Below are positions 1 through 11,095 of a stretch of DNA of 64,000 nt, in pieces. Made by a program: the position numbers and the translations under genes. The first letter of the stretch is position 1. Every line of letters begins with the position of its first letter. The notes under the pieces were generated by a model. That model had not been told where the DNA came from and made no database searches. It saw only the letters and a list, made by a program, of their open reading frames with translations. The DNA is from Lewinella sp. IMCC34183 (lineage in GTDB: Bacteria; Bacteroidota; Bacteroidia; Chitinophagales; Saprospiraceae): assembly GCF_003390915.1 (NCBI RefSeq), contig NZ_QMEM01000003.1, positions 186,001 to 250,000 on the forward strand. The letters are read 5' to 3'.

Positions 1-321
1 TGCCGCCAGCTCGGCGGCGTAGCCGGCGGGCAGCTCTTCCCAGTTGACGATCAGCTCGAGCATCTTCCGCGTCACGTCGGGGGCGGCCCCGATGGCCTCG
101 GTCAGTAGGGTACGGATCTCGAGTACGCCGCCGTCGCCCAGTACGGCCCGCAGTACGGCGGTGAAGACATCGTGCTCCTCCTGGAGCCGCGGCAGGTAGA
201 CGATATCGTCGAACAGCAGTTCTTCCGCCCGGCGGGGCGTGATGGTCGCGGTGCCGGCGTCGGGGCGGTGGACGATCACGCGGCGGAGGGGGGCAATTTC
301 GGAATGGACTTGGATGGGCAT
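1..321 (-). CDS. Arginine deiminase family protein (N-terminal part, runs off window)
   Basis: The minus strand reads from an ATG at 321 to the left window edge, 107 codons without a stop. The residues follow the N-terminus of arginine deiminase/amidinotransferase-family enzymes: SEIAPLRRVIVHRPD, then an RRAEELLFDDIVYLPRLQEEH segment equivalent to the conserved ELLFDDI block that lines the active site. Members hydrolyse L-arginine to citrulline and ammonia or carry out related guanidine chemistry. The catalytic Cys, His and Asp lie outside the window, so exact activity cannot be judged. A TACCTTTGC element stands four bases upstream of the ATG, which supports this start. Family assignment is secure, substrate is inference. 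Confidence 0.8.
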   Translation of the reverse strand, partial: MPIQVHSEIAPLRRVIVHRPDAGTATITPRRAEELLFDDIVYLPRLQEEHDVFTAVLRAVLGDGGVLEIRTLLTEAIGAAPDVTRKMLELIVNWEELPAGYAAELAA

Positions 322-325
322 GGGG

Positions 326-334
326 GCAAAGGTA
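326..334 (-). promoter_or_regulatory. Bacteroidota -7 promoter element for the arginine deiminase family gene
   Basis: On the minus strand the sequence is TACCTTTGC, an exact match to the Bacteroidota -7 consensus TAnnTTTG, ending four bases before the ATG at 321. Transcription would be expected to start at or next to the start codon. No clear TTG was seen about 19 bases upstream. Confidence 0.55.
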
Positions 335-459
335 GGGCGGGGACGCAGGTGCGGGGTAAATCCAAAAAAAAGCTAAAATTCTTGGCTTCTATCTACCAAC
401 CACCTGATTTTAGCCGTTAGCGAGGTAACGCCCCCTGACCCCCCGACATAGACTGCATT

Positions 460-1818
460 ATGAAACCAATCCTTTTTGGCCTACTCTGCCTGTTGCACCA
501 TTCCGCGCTGATGGCCGCGGCCCCCGCCGACCTGCCCTTCACCTGGACCGCCGAGGAAATCACAGACCAGGAGGTCTACATCGAGCGCTACCGGACCATC
601 GCCATGCAGGAAATGGAGCGCACCGGCGTGCCCGCCAGCATCAAGCTGGCGCAGGGCATTCTGGAGAGCGACTCCGGCCGCAGCTACCTGGCCCGCACCG
701 CCAAGAACCACTTCGGGATCAAGTGCGGCAGCAACTGGAACGGCGACAAGGTCTACCGCGAAGACGACGATTACGACGAGCGCGGCCGGCTCACCAAGAG
801 CTGCTTCCGCCAGTACCGCAACGCCGACGCCAGCTACGTGGCCCACTCCGAGTTTCTGCGCGACCCCAAGAAGGCCTTCCGTTACGGGTTCCTCTTCCGC
901 CTCGAGCCCACCGACTACAAGTCCTGGGCCCGCGGCCTCCGCAAGGCCGGCTACGCCACCAACCCCCGCTACCCCGAACTGCTCATGACGCTCATCGAGC
1001 GCCACAACCTGCACCAGTACGACGTGCCCGGCGTAATCGACCCCGTCGACATCGAAGTACCCGTCGAGGAGGCGATCACCGGCATCCTCAATACCAACGA
1101 CGTCAACTACTTCGTCAGCGAGGCGCCCGTCAGCCTGCAGCAGGTGGCCCGCGAAGTGGACCTCAGCGTCCGCCGCCTGCTCAACTACAACGAAGCCCTG
1201 GTCAGCGAGAATCAGACCGTGCCCGCCAACGAGCGCATCTACCTCCAGAAGAAGCGCCGCGCCTACCGCGGCGGCGACAAGTACCATACGGTGGCGCCCG
1301 GGGAAGACCTCTACGACATCGCCCAGCGCTACGGCGTACGGCTCAGTTCCCTCGCCCGCCGCAACCGGCTCGGGGAGCAGGCCGACCCGGCCACCGGTGA
1401 GCAGATCAAGCTGCGCGGCTGGTTCAAGGTGAAGACCCCGCCCCGCCTCGAGCGCGACGGTGGCGGCGATCCCACCGCCCCCTTCACACCGTCTCCTACG
1501 CCCTCGCCCACGGGCGACCCCGCCCGCGAGACCGATGACGGCTACCTCGACATGGGTGAGCCCATCTCCCCGAATACCCCGACCCCGCGCCCCGATCCCC
1601 GCCCGGTGACCCGCCCCGAGCAGCCGGTGGTCCCGACTCCGCCCGCGGTGCCCGCGACCGACCCCAACCGCCCCGCGGCGGTCTACCACGCGGTAACCGC
1701 GGGCGAGACCCTCTACGGCATCAGCCGGCGCTACGGGGTCACGGTCGACGACCTCAAGCGTCTCAATGCACTGAACGGCAATACGATTTCGGTTGGCCAG
1801 CAACTGCGGATCCGCTAA
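460..1818 (+). CDS. Glucosaminidase domain protein with LysM repeats
   Basis: Secreted peptidoglycan hydrolase of 452 residues. After a signal peptide (first 20 or so residues) comes an endo-beta-N-acetylglucosaminidase domain at about 40-180, with the putative catalytic Glu in LAQGILESDSGRS (E69) and the family hallmark NHFGIKC. A LysM module follows at about 270-325 (HTVAPGEDLYDIAQRYGV), then a Pro/Thr-rich linker, and a C-terminal LysM at 408-452. LysM modules bind glycan strands, so the protein probably trims cell-wall peptidoglycan in the periplasm. The start is the ATG directly before the hydrophobic signal. The next gene begins 9 bases after the stop, suggesting co-transcription. Confidence 0.9.
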   Translation: MKPILFGLLCLLHHSALMAAAPADLPFTWTAEEITDQEVYIERYRTIAMQEMERTGVPASIKLAQGILESDSGRSYLARTAKNHFGIKCGSNWNGDKVYREDDDYDERGRLTKSCFRQYRNADASYVAHSEFLRDPKKAFRYGFLFRLEPTDYKSWARGLRKAGYATNPRYPELLMTLIERHNLHQYDVPGVIDPVDIEVPVEEAITGILNTNDVNYFVSEAPVSLQQVAREVDLSVRRLLNYNEALVSENQTVPANERIYLQKKRRAYRGGDKYHTVAPGEDLYDIAQRYGVRLSSLARRNRLGEQADPATGEQIKLRGWFKVKTPPRLERDGGGDPTAPFTPSPTPSPTGDPARETDDGYLDMGEPISPNTPTPRPDPRPVTRPEQPVVPTPPAVPATDPNRPAAVYHAVTAGETLYGISRRYGVTVDDLKRLNALNGNTISVGQQLRIR

Positions 1819-1827
1819 TTTGGCGGT

Positions 1828-2607
1828 ATGTCACGACCGGTCGTTCTGCTCTTCCTGTGTTTCGTCTGCCTGCCCACCCTCGGCTTCGCCCAGCTTCTCG
1901 ATGAGGAGGGCGAATACGGCGAGGACTGGGGCGGCTACTTCTTTGGTACACGCGGCGGACTGAGCCTGGGCAGCCAGGATTGGTCGAACATCGAGACGGA
2001 GCTGAACCTCGGCTTTCACGGGGATATGTTTCTGGAGACGATCCCGAGTCAGGGGCGCTTCAGCTTCTGGGGCCAGCTGGGGTACCACCAGCGGGGCAGC
2101 CGCATCAGCCGCCAGCGGCTATTTACCTTCCAGGGCAACCGCGTCACCCTGCCTGCCGACAATTTCGTCTTCAACAACGCTTCCCTCGCGATCGGCGGCA
2201 AGCAGGTGGTCAGCTACCTCGGCCTCGCGGACCTCTACTACCTCATCGGCGTGCGGGCCGAGTACAACCTCAGCACCAACCTCGGCGAATACGATGCCCT
2301 GTCGGCCTTCGGGGCGGGAGTGCGCCGGTCCTACCCCTTCGACTCCTACGAATTCATTAACCGCTTCACCTACGGCGCCACGGTGGGCGGCGGTGCCGTG
2401 ATCCCCCTTTCGGAGAGTATCGGCGGGTTCGTGGAACTCACGGCTCACCCCGACCTGAGCTTCCAGTACAACCAGGGTGCCATTGCCAACGTCATCGATC
2501 CGCTTGGCGGCACCAACACCAGCATTGGGGAGCGGGCCATCCGGAACTTTACCGTCGAGCTGTCCGTGGGCCTCCGTTTTCTCCGCAAGTGGCGCTACAT
2601 CGACTGA
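1828..2607 (+). CDS. Outer-membrane beta-barrel protein (PorT-like)
   Basis: Protein of 259 residues with a signal peptide ending in GFAQ, followed by an acidic stretch and then alternating amphipathic strands (GGYFFGTRGGLSLGSQDW, GFHGDMFLETI, FSFWGQLGYHQRG) typical of small Bacteroidota outer-membrane barrels. The C-terminus FTVELSVGLRFLRKWRYID resembles a closing strand. No enzymatic motif is visible and the specific role is unknown. It lies 9 bases after the glucosaminidase and 1 base before comF, so it is probably in the same transcript. Confidence 0.75.
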   Translation: MSRPVVLLFLCFVCLPTLGFAQLLDEEGEYGEDWGGYFFGTRGGLSLGSQDWSNIETELNLGFHGDMFLETIPSQGRFSFWGQLGYHQRGSRISRQRLFTFQGNRVTLPADNFVFNNASLAIGGKQVVSYLGLADLYYLIGVRAEYNLSTNLGEYDALSAFGAGVRRSYPFDSYEFINRFTYGATVGGGAVIPLSESIGGFVELTAHPDLSFQYNQGAIANVIDPLGGTNTSIGERAIRNFTVELSVGLRFLRKWRYID

Positions 2608-2608
2608 T

Positions 2609-4854
<2,246 letters not shown>

Positions 4855-5137
4855 TCGGACCAAGTTGGTTTCCGGGAACCAGCGGGATACGACCTGACGA
4901 TGCTTGTCCGTAGGGCACGGCGGCCGGCACTGCCGAAGGCAGCGTCGTACCTGCGCGAGGGTGAGGCGGAGCGACCGGGAGGCCAAGTCAATACCCAGCG
5001 CCCCGCAAGTACGCGGAGGTCAGGGGCACGGCAACTGGCGCCCGCCCCAGGTATCGCCGCCGTTATGCACCGATGCAAAGCGGAGCAGAAGTACGGGCCG
5101 GGCGGCGGTCAAGTAAAACAGGTACACCCGCAAATAA

Positions 5138-5168
5138 AAAAAGGCCCGCCGGATAACCGACGGACCGC
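5138..5168 (-). terminator. Orphan rho-independent terminator on the minus strand
   Basis: Read on the minus strand, GGTCCGTCGG TTAT CCGGCGGGCC forms a 10-base stem with two G-U pairs and a four-base loop, followed directly by seven T. No minus-strand protein gene lies upstream of it, since both neighbours are on the plus strand. It may end an unannotated small RNA. Confidence 0.55.
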
Positions 5169-5237
5169 TTACATACACTCACCTTATCTTATACGCTTAG
5201 TTCATACAAGCTTAGAAACCAGCTTTATATAAGGGTG

Positions 5238-5251
5238 TTCACGATTGTGAA
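5238..5251. repeat. Inverted repeat TTCACgattGTGAA, part of a repeated ATTGTGAATAA motif
   Basis: TTCAC-GATT-GTGAA is a perfect inverted repeat. Its right half belongs to ATTGTGAATAA (5244-5254), which recurs as ATTGTGAATAAAATT at 5325-5339, just upstream of the FKBP gene promoter. This looks like a pair of binding sites for a regulator, but no regulator is identified. Confidence 0.4.
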
Positions 5252-5354
5252 TAATAATTGAATATTTTTCTGTCCCAGCATAGTTTAGCGCGATACAGAC
5301 ACACTATGCCAAGACACCAGGGCTATTGTGAATAAAATTAACGCATTTTGTTAA

Positions 5355-5386
5355 TTGCCACTCCCGGCCGCCTGCTGTACTTTTGC
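5355..5386 (+). promoter_or_regulatory. Promoter of the FKBP lipoprotein gene
   Basis: TTG at 5355-5357, a 20-base spacer, then TACTTTTGC at 5378-5386. This fits the Bacteroidota consensus TTG-N19-TAnnTTTG closely. It predicts a short leader of roughly 15 bases before the ATG at 5407 and rules out the in-frame TTG at 5383 as the start. Confidence 0.65.
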
Positions 5387-5406
5387 CGTTCAATTCCACT
5401 ATCCAG

Positions 5407-5880
5407 ATGAAACCCCTCCCCCTCTGCCTGGCAATCGTGCTGGGCCTGCTGGCCGCCGCCGGATGCAACAAGAACGATTGCCTGTCCAGCGACATCAGCA
5501 TCGAGAACTACGTCCAGGATAGTATCGGCAACTTCACCCAGTACCTCACGGGGCCCGACGACACCACGAGCACCGGCCTGTACTACCGCATCGTCACGCC
5601 GGGAGACACGGTGCGCCCCCAGCTCACGGATACGGTAGTGTTCACCTACACCGGGCGTACTACGGGAGATGACATTTTCGGACAGACGGGCGATTCCCCC
5701 CTGGCCCTGCCCCTCGCCGGGCTTATCCGCGGTTGGCAATTCGGTCTCCCCCTGATCGGCCAGGGCGGTCGCATCATGCTGTACATTCCTTCCCGCCTGG
5801 GCTACGCCTCCAGCCAGGCCGGCGAGGTCTGCCCCGACACCGACCTTATCTTTGACGTCACCCTCCAGGAAGTCCGTTAG
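5407..5880 (+). CDS. FKBP-type peptidyl-prolyl isomerase lipoprotein
   Basis: A 157-residue lipoprotein with a type II signal peptide ending LLAAAGC. The C-terminal half is an FKBP fold: TDTVVFTYTGRTTGDDIFGQT, LAGLIRGWQFGLPLIGQGGRIMLYIPSRLGY, and LIFDVTLQEV. FKBP enzymes catalyse cis-trans isomerisation of prolyl bonds; a lipid-anchored form would act on proteins in the periplasm. Similar lipoproteins in gliding Bacteroidota (GldI type) are larger, so that name is not used. The ATG at 5407 is favoured by the signal peptide and by the promoter at 5355-5386. Confidence 0.87.
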   Translation: MKPLPLCLAIVLGLLAAAGCNKNDCLSSDISIENYVQDSIGNFTQYLTGPDDTTSTGLYYRIVTPGDTVRPQLTDTVVFTYTGRTTGDDIFGQTGDSPLALPLAGLIRGWQFGLPLIGQGGRIMLYIPSRLGYASSQAGEVCPDTDLIFDVTLQEVR

Positions 5881-6391
5881 TCAGGCCATCAGACAACTCA
5901 AACACCACGAAAGCAAGAACGGTACGCGGGTCTTTCCACTTACCCTGCTGTGCCCGGACTGGACCGACCCCCGCAACGTCGGATCGGCCTTCCGGTTGGC
6001 GGACGCCGCCGGCCTGCGTGAGCTCGTCCTCGCCGGCACCACCCCGCGACCGCCCCACCCGCGGATCCGCAAAACGGCCCGGGCCACGGAATCCACCGTG
6101 CCCTACCGCTACGTCACGGATTCCCTGGCCTACCTGGAGGAAGCCCGCCGCGGCGGAGCCACCATCCTGGCGCTCGAAATCACGGATACCAGTATCCCAC
6201 TATTTGATTATCCGCTTCCGGCCGGGGAGATCGTACTGGTAACGGGGGCCGAAGCGGCGGGCGTAGCCCCGGAACTGCTGGACCGCTGCGACGCGGCCGT
6301 GCACCTGCCGATGTACGGAAAGAACACCTCGATGAACGTAGCGGTGGCCGCGGGGGCGGCGGTGTACCTATTCCTTATGAAGCTCCAGTAG
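5852..6391 (+). CDS. SPOUT-family RNA methyltransferase (TrmH-like)
   Basis: A roughly 179-residue TrmH/SpoU-type methyltransferase that uses S-adenosylmethionine to methylate a ribose 2'-OH in tRNA or rRNA. Three family motifs are visible: NVGSAFRLADAAG (motif 1), VLVTGAEAAGVAPELL (motif 2) and LPMYGKNTSMNVAVAAG (motif 3) that builds the knotted cofactor site. There is no ATG before motif 1, so the start is uncertain; the TTG at 5852 is the best available and would overlap the FKBP gene by 29 bases. The exact RNA target cannot be inferred. Confidence 0.82.
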   Translation: MTSPSRKSVSQAIRQLKHHESKNGTRVFPLTLLCPDWTDPRNVGSAFRLADAAGLRELVLAGTTPRPPHPRIRKTARATESTVPYRYVTDSLAYLEEARRGGATILALEITDTSIPLFDYPLPAGEIVLVTGAEAAGVAPELLDRCDAAVHLPMYGKNTSMNVAVAAGAAVYLFLMKLQ

Positions 6392-7783
6392 GGACCGTAC
6401 GTCGCTGTCATGCTCCAGTTCGGGGTGCCAATTGAAGAGCAGGTCGTGGTCCTCGTAGTAATCGTGCAGGGTATCGTGCAGCAGGGCCAGGGCCTGCTTA
6501 CGGCGACCGCAGAGCATCAGGATCGCCACGCGACCGTAGGACAGGGCGGAATCCTCGAAGGATTCGGCCACGTCGTCGAGCATGGTCAGGGCATCGGCTT
6601 CCCGGCCCGTCTCGACCAGAAACAGCGCGTAGGAAACGTAGGCGTCACTGAACTGCTCGTCGAGCTCGATGGCCTTCAGGAAAGCCTGCTCGGCCTCCAG
6701 GGGGGCGTTGGTCGCCGAGCTGCAGAGGGCAAGGCCCAGCCAGCAGTCAGCGGTGTGGTTGGGTAGCTCGACGGCGCGCCCGTAGTAGTAGGCGGCCAGG
6801 CCCCATTTTTCTTCGGCTACGCTGCATTCGGCGATGTACTGGTAGATATCGTACATCTCGGGATCGAGCTCCAGGGCACGGAAGTAGGCCTTTTTGGCGG
6901 GGCCCAGTTCGTCCAGCATCTGGTAGCTGCGCCCGATGCGCATACAGGTTTCGTAACTCTCCTCCGCCTCGTCCGCCTCGAAGTAGGCATTGTAGGCCCG
7001 CAGGGCCGGCTCGTACATCTCGAGGTCGAAGAGCTTATCGGCGTACTCGAGGTCGTAGTTGCTGCGGACCTCATTGAGGGAGCGGGCGTTGGCGAAGGCA
7101 TCGAGTGCCTCCAGGTCGTCGCCACCATCGTCGTACCACAGGCCGAGGTAGAACCAGGTCAGGTCATTGAAGGGGTCCGCGTCGGTCTGCCGGCGCAGCA
7201 GCTCACCGATCTCGCGGCGAAAGCCGGAAAGCTCGGGCGCATTGAGCAGCTCGTCGTAGGCGGGTTCCTGGTAGGGGTCGAGACGGATGGCCTCGCTGAG
7301 GGCCGCGAAGCTTTCCCGGAAGCGGTTCTCCTGCATGCAGAGGAGCCCGTCGAAGAAGGCTAGCAGGCTTAGTTTTTCGTCCTCGTCGACCACATTGTAC
7401 AGCTGATCCAGGGCCGCGCGGGCGGCTTCGTGGTGCTCGAAGTGGACGAATACCTCGAGGCGCAGCATCATGACCTCCTCGTCGTTGGGGGCGTAAATAT
7501 TCAGTTGCTCAAGGGTGGAAAGGGCCTCTTCCTCCTCCAGATTGATCTTGTGGATCAGGGCCTTCCATTTGTAGAAATCGGGGGTGTAGTGGTGCTGGCT
7601 GATGGCTAGATCGGCTACCTCGAGCGTCTGCTCGTAATCGTGGTGACCGAAATAGTGCGACAGCAACTCCTCGAACTCCTCTTCCGCCAAAAATACGGTT
7701 TCCCCGCTTTGAGCCCCTTTTTCGTACCTGGCCACGAGGGCCATCAGCGCCTTCTCGCGCTGGTCGTTGCTCTTTCTATTCAT
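6368..7783 (-). CDS. Tetratricopeptide repeat protein
   Basis: About 471 residues, acidic and almost entirely helical, with repeated TPR-like units such as YEPALRAYNAYFEADEAEESYETC, GPAKKAYFRALELDPEMYDIYQYIAEC and LEAEQAFLKAIELDEQFSDAYVSYALFL. No signal peptide or membrane segment is seen, so a cytoplasmic scaffold or adaptor is likely. It is convergent with the methyltransferase gene and overlaps its 3' end by 24 bases. An ATG nine bases further upstream (7792) is an alternative start. Partner proteins are unknown. Confidence 0.85.
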   Translation of the reverse strand: MNRKSNDQREKALMALVARYEKGAQSGETVFLAEEEFEELLSHYFGHHDYEQTLEVADLAISQHHYTPDFYKWKALIHKINLEEEEALSTLEQLNIYAPNDEEVMMLRLEVFVHFEHHEAARAALDQLYNVVDEDEKLSLLAFFDGLLCMQENRFRESFAALSEAIRLDPYQEPAYDELLNAPELSGFRREIGELLRRQTDADPFNDLTWFYLGLWYDDGGDDLEALDAFANARSLNEVRSNYDLEYADKLFDLEMYEPALRAYNAYFEADEAEESYETCMRIGRSYQMLDELGPAKKAYFRALELDPEMYDIYQYIAECSVAEEKWGLAAYYYGRAVELPNHTADCWLGLALCSSATNAPLEAEQAFLKAIELDEQFSDAYVSYALFLVETGREADALTMLDDVAESFEDSALSYGRVAILMLCGRRKQALALLHDTLHDYYEDHDLLFNWHPELEHDSDVRSLLELHKE

Positions 7784-8027
7784 ACCGTGCATCCGCCCCC
7801 GGCTTAGTCACCTGGGCCATTGGCTGGGGATCGTGGTAAAAGTACGGTTTTCGGGCCATAAAGTTTCATCCGCTCCCCGGCTTAACGTGCCGGTAGCGCG
7901 GCCGCGCGCGAGCCCCGGGCAAACCTTACCTTGTGCACTTTACGTTTAGGATAACACCCCGCACGATACCAAACTTTTCGGCGTGCCGTTCCGGGAACCG
8001 GTACCCCGCCGCTCAAGCCAAATCACT

Positions 8028-9374
8028 ATGCTACGCCTCCTTTTCCTCCTGTTGCTTCCCCTCCTGCCCGCCGCCGCCGCCGCCCAGGCCCTTTACAACG
8101 TACGCGTGGGCACCTTCCAGGACGTAAAGGCCGACGATTTCACCGAACTGCGTGAGCTCGGCTTCGTGTACGGGCAGGCACGCGACGGCCAGCTCACCGA
8201 CGTCTACCTCGGCAACTACAGCAGCCGCGAGCGGGCCGACGCCGTCACCGATGAATTGAAGGAGAAAGGCTTCCGCAACGCCGCGCCCTTCGCGGTGCCG
8301 GTTGGCGATACCGGCGAGGCGGCCTTCATCCAGATCGCCCTGCGCGGCCGGAACCGCAACCTCGACTGGACGGCACTCGAGCGCGCCGGCAGCCTGTTCG
8401 TCGACGCGGCCGACGGCGTCACCAAGGTCGTCACCGGCCCCTACGCCACCACCGAAGCCGCCAACGCCGCCCTGCCCGCCGTCCGCGGTCTCGGGTACAC
8501 CGATGCCTTCGTCCGGACCATCCCCAAAGGCTCCCTGATCCCGGCCGGCACCTTCGAAACGGGGATCAAAAAGCCGCTGATCCCGATTTCTCTCGATAAG
8601 GTACCTCCCCCCGCACCCGCGCCCCCGCCCGCCCCTTCCCCCGCGCCCGCTCGCGCGGACTCTGCGACCGCTCCCGCCCCACCACCTCCGCCGACCACGC
8701 GCCCCGCCCCGACACCCCCCGCAGAGCCCCTGGGTGAGGAGGCCGTGGCCGCCGCCGAATCACGCCCCGCCCCGCTGCGGGCCGCCGCTCCCAACCTGCC
8801 GGAGATCGACGGGCGTACCAAACGGCACTCCGCCGCCGAGCTGCAGCGCGTCCTTAAGGAAAAAGGGTACTACACCGGCAGCATCGACGGCTACTACGGC
8901 CCCGGCACCCAGGCCGCCTACGACCGCGCCTGGCGGGATATGTCCGAATTGAAAAAATACCAGCTCCTGGCCGACGCCCGCCCCGTGGGAGGCTCCGTAC
9001 TCGCCTGGCCCGGCGTCCGCCTCGCCACTACCATCTCCGACGACCTGGCCGCCGGCACGGGCAATGCCGACCGGGCGCGGACGCTCGCCAACGCGCGGCC
9101 CGCCCTGCTGGCCGCCACCGCTCCCCTGCCCGCGGCGGCCGCTACCCAGGCCCGCGACTGGGAAAACACCGTCTGGGAAAGCCTAGGTGCCTGGGCCACC
9201 GAAGACCCCCTGCACGCGCGCATCCTCAGCGCCTTCCGGGTCGCTTACTATCAGTCCCAGGTCCGCCTGGAGGCCATGTACCAGGACCGTGGGCTCGCCC
9301 CCATAGCGGCCCGTGACCTGGCCACGGCCGCCCTGCAGAATCTCCTGGCCGCCGACCTCGAACGTTTCCGGTAA
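8028..9374 (+). CDS. SPOR and peptidoglycan-binding-like domain protein
   Basis: Exported protein of 448 residues. A signal peptide (LRLLFLLLLPLLPAAAAAQ) is followed by two SPOR-like modules (about 20-90 and 100-175; ALYNVRVGTFQDVKADDF, DVYLGNYSSRERADAVTDEL), a Pro/Ala-rich linker and a peptidoglycan-binding-like segment (ELQRVLKEKGYYTGSIDGYYGPGTQAAYDRA, about 280-310). SPOR domains bind denuded septal glycan, so a role in cell-wall remodelling or division is likely. The ATG at 8028 places the signal peptide at the N-terminus; an in-frame GTG at 7983 would bury it. Confidence 0.85.
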   Translation: MLRLLFLLLLPLLPAAAAAQALYNVRVGTFQDVKADDFTELRELGFVYGQARDGQLTDVYLGNYSSRERADAVTDELKEKGFRNAAPFAVPVGDTGEAAFIQIALRGRNRNLDWTALERAGSLFVDAADGVTKVVTGPYATTEAANAALPAVRGLGYTDAFVRTIPKGSLIPAGTFETGIKKPLIPISLDKVPPPAPAPPPAPSPAPARADSATAPAPPPPPTTRPAPTPPAEPLGEEAVAAAESRPAPLRAAAPNLPEIDGRTKRHSAAELQRVLKEKGYYTGSIDGYYGPGTQAAYDRAWRDMSELKKYQLLADARPVGGSVLAWPGVRLATTISDDLAAGTGNADRARTLANARPALLAATAPLPAAAATQARDWENTVWESLGAWATEDPLHARILSAFRVAYYQSQVRLEAMYQDRGLAPIAARDLATAALQNLLAADLERFR

Positions 9375-9375
9375 G

Positions 9376-10413
9376 TTACTCTTCCTCCATGGCCAGCTGC
9401 CGGCCCTCGTGGGCGGCGCGGCCCTCGATGATAAGCCCGTACAGCAGGTCCTTCAGGGCGGTGATACCTTCACCGGTGACGGCCGATACGTAGAGATGCG
9501 TCAGGTCGGTGGGGATCTCGTGGGCCCGCAGCCGCTTCAGTTCCTCGTCTACCATATCGGCGCGCGTCAGGGCCAGTACCCGGGGCTTGTCGAGCAGCTC
9601 GGGGTTGTACTGCTGCAGTTCGTTGAGTAGGGTACGGTACTGCCCGCGGATATTGTCGGCGTCGGCCGGGATGCAGAACAGCAGAGTGGCGTTGCGCTCG
9701 ATGTGCCGCAGGAAGCGGTGTCCCAGCCCGCGGCCCTCGTGGGCACCCTGGATGATACCGGGGATATCCGCCATGGCAAAGGACTTGCCGTCGCGGTACT
9801 GCACCATGCCGATGTTGGGCACGATGGTCGTGAACTCGTAGTTGGCGATCTCGGGCTTGGCGGCGGTGACCACCGACAGCAGGGTACTCTTGCCCACGTT
9901 GGGCAATCCTACCAGGCCGACGTCGGCCAGCACCTTCAGTTCCAGGATGTACCAGCCCTCGATGCCCTCCTCGCCGGGCTGGGCGTAGTCGGGGCTCTGG
10001 TTGGTGCTCGATTTGAAGTGGCTGTTGCCCAGTCCGCCGCGACCGCCTTCGAGCAGGATATACTCCTCCTCGTGGCGGGTGATCTCGAAGAGAAACTCGC
10101 CGGTCTCCGCGTCGCGGGCGATGGTTCCCAGGGGCACGTCGAGGATCACGTCTTCCCCGGTAGCCCCGGTGCGGTTGTTTTCGCTGCCCCGCTGACCGTG
10201 CTCGGCGCGGATATGCTTCTTGTACTTGAACTGGAGCAGGGTCCACAGATTGCGGTTGCCGCGCAGGATGATGTGGCCGCCACGGCCGCCGTCGCCGCCG
10301 TCGGGTCCGCCCTTGGGGATGCCCTTCGCGCGGTAGAAATGCTTCGAACCCGCCCCGCCGTTGCCGGAGGTCAGGTTGATCTTAACGTAGTCTACAAAAT
10401 TTGCCTTTGCCAT
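9376..10413 (-). CDS. obg: GTPase Obg
   Basis: A 345-residue Obg/CgtA GTPase, a ribosome-assembly and stress-linked protein bound to the 50S subunit. The glycine-rich Obg fold is at 1-158 ([30 protein letters not shown]), then the G domain with Walker [10 protein letters not shown], switch [10 protein letters not shown] and DIPG. The base-specificity motif reads TRAD instead of the common NKxD, a variation in the G4 element. There is no C-terminal extension as found in some Gram-positives. It ends 1 base from the convergent SPOR gene and lies 36 bases downstream of adk, probably co-transcribed with it. Confidence 0.96.
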   Translation of the reverse strand: MAKANFVDYVKINLTSGNGGAGSKHFYRAKGIPKGGPDGGDGGRGGHIILRGNRNLWTLLQFKYKKHIRAEHGQRGSENNRTGATGEDVILDVPLGTIARDAETGEFLFEITRHEEEYILLEGGRGGLGNSHFKSSTNQSPDYAQPGEEGIEGWYILELKVLADVGLVGLPNVGKSTLLSVVTAAKPEIANYEFTTIVPNIGMVQYRDGKSFAMADIPGIIQGAHEGRGLGHRFLRHIERNATLLFCIPADADNIRGQYRTLLNELQQYNPELLDKPRVLALTRADMVDEELKRLRAHEIPTDLTHLYVSAVTGEGITALKDLLYGLIIEGRAAHEGRQLAMEEE

Positions 10414-10449
10414 ACGGATACTGCAACGGTCAGGACGGCCGCGTGTGCG

Positions 10450-11034
10450 CTAGGCCTCCTGCAGCCGACGGCCGATGATGGCGTCGATGGCCGCGGCGAC
10501 CTGTTCGGGGGTCTGGGTACCGTCGACGCGGTGCGCCAGGCCTAGGTTTTCGTAAAAATCGAAGACGGGCGAGGTGTAGTTGAGAAAGTTCTCGTAGCGG
10601 GTACGGATCACGTCCTCCTTCAGGTCGTCCGCGCGCCCGCTGGTGGCGCCCCGGCCCAGGATACGCTGCACCACCGTATCAGCGTCGACGTCGAGCAGGA
10701 TGAGCGCGTTGATCTGGCTGTCCTTTTCCCGCATCAGGTCGTTCAGTTCCGCGGCCTGGGGATCGGTACGGGGAAATCCGTCGAAAATGATGCCCGTGAC
10801 GTCGGGGTGCTCGTCCACGCGCTTGCGCAGCATGGCGATGGTGACTTCGTCGGGGACCAGGTGGCCGGCGTCCATGTAGGCGCGGGCTTCCTTCCCGAGG
10901 GGCGTATTGCGGCTAAGCTCCTCGCGGAACATGTCACCCGTACTGATGTGCAGAAAATCGTGCTGCTCCACCAAGATACCGGCCTGTGTCCCCTTGCCAG
11001 AGCCCGGGGGGCCAAATAAAATCAGATTGTACAT
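10450..11034 (-). CDS. adk: Adenylate kinase
   Basis: A 194-residue adenylate kinase catalysing ATP + AMP to 2 ADP. Visible are the P-loop GPPGSGKGTQ, the AMP site STGDMFREE and the DGFPRT motif. The LID is short (GRGATSGRADDLKEDVIRTR) without zinc-binding cysteines, as in many Bacteroidota. The ATG at 11034 starts at the canonical MYNLILFGPPG; a longer in-frame extension upstream overlaps the promoter and is not used. Confidence 0.96.
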   Translation of the reverse strand: MYNLILFGPPGSGKGTQAGILVEQHDFLHISTGDMFREELSRNTPLGKEARAYMDAGHLVPDEVTIAMLRKRVDEHPDVTGIIFDGFPRTDPQAAELNDLMREKDSQINALILLDVDADTVVQRILGRGATSGRADDLKEDVIRTRYENFLNYTSPVFDFYENLGLAHRVDGTQTPEQVAAAIDAIIGRRLQEA

Positions 11035-11057
11035 AGTGACGTTGAGGTGGGTGGGCG

Positions 11058-11088
11058 GCAAATATAGAAAAATTGACCCGGGGGCCAA
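11058..11088 (-). promoter_or_regulatory. Promoter of adk (and obg)
   Basis: On the minus strand TTG (11088-11086), exactly 19 bases, then TATATTTGC (11066-11058). This is an exact match to TTG-N19-TAnnTTTG. It predicts a leader of about 15 bases before the adk ATG. Confidence 0.75.
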
Positions 11089-11095
11089 CCGCCGC

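Larger units (their letters stand above)
4855..5406. other. Intergenic region between guaB and the FKBP lipoprotein gene
   Basis: About 550 bases without a convincing gene. The first 250 bases are GC-rich with no recognisable protein. From 5131 onward the sequence becomes AT-rich and holds an orphan terminator-like hairpin on the minus strand (5138-5168), two direct repeats of ATTGTGAATAA (5244 and 5325) and the promoter of the downstream gene. A small RNA on the minus strand between about 5170 and 5360 is possible but unproven. Confidence 0.5.
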
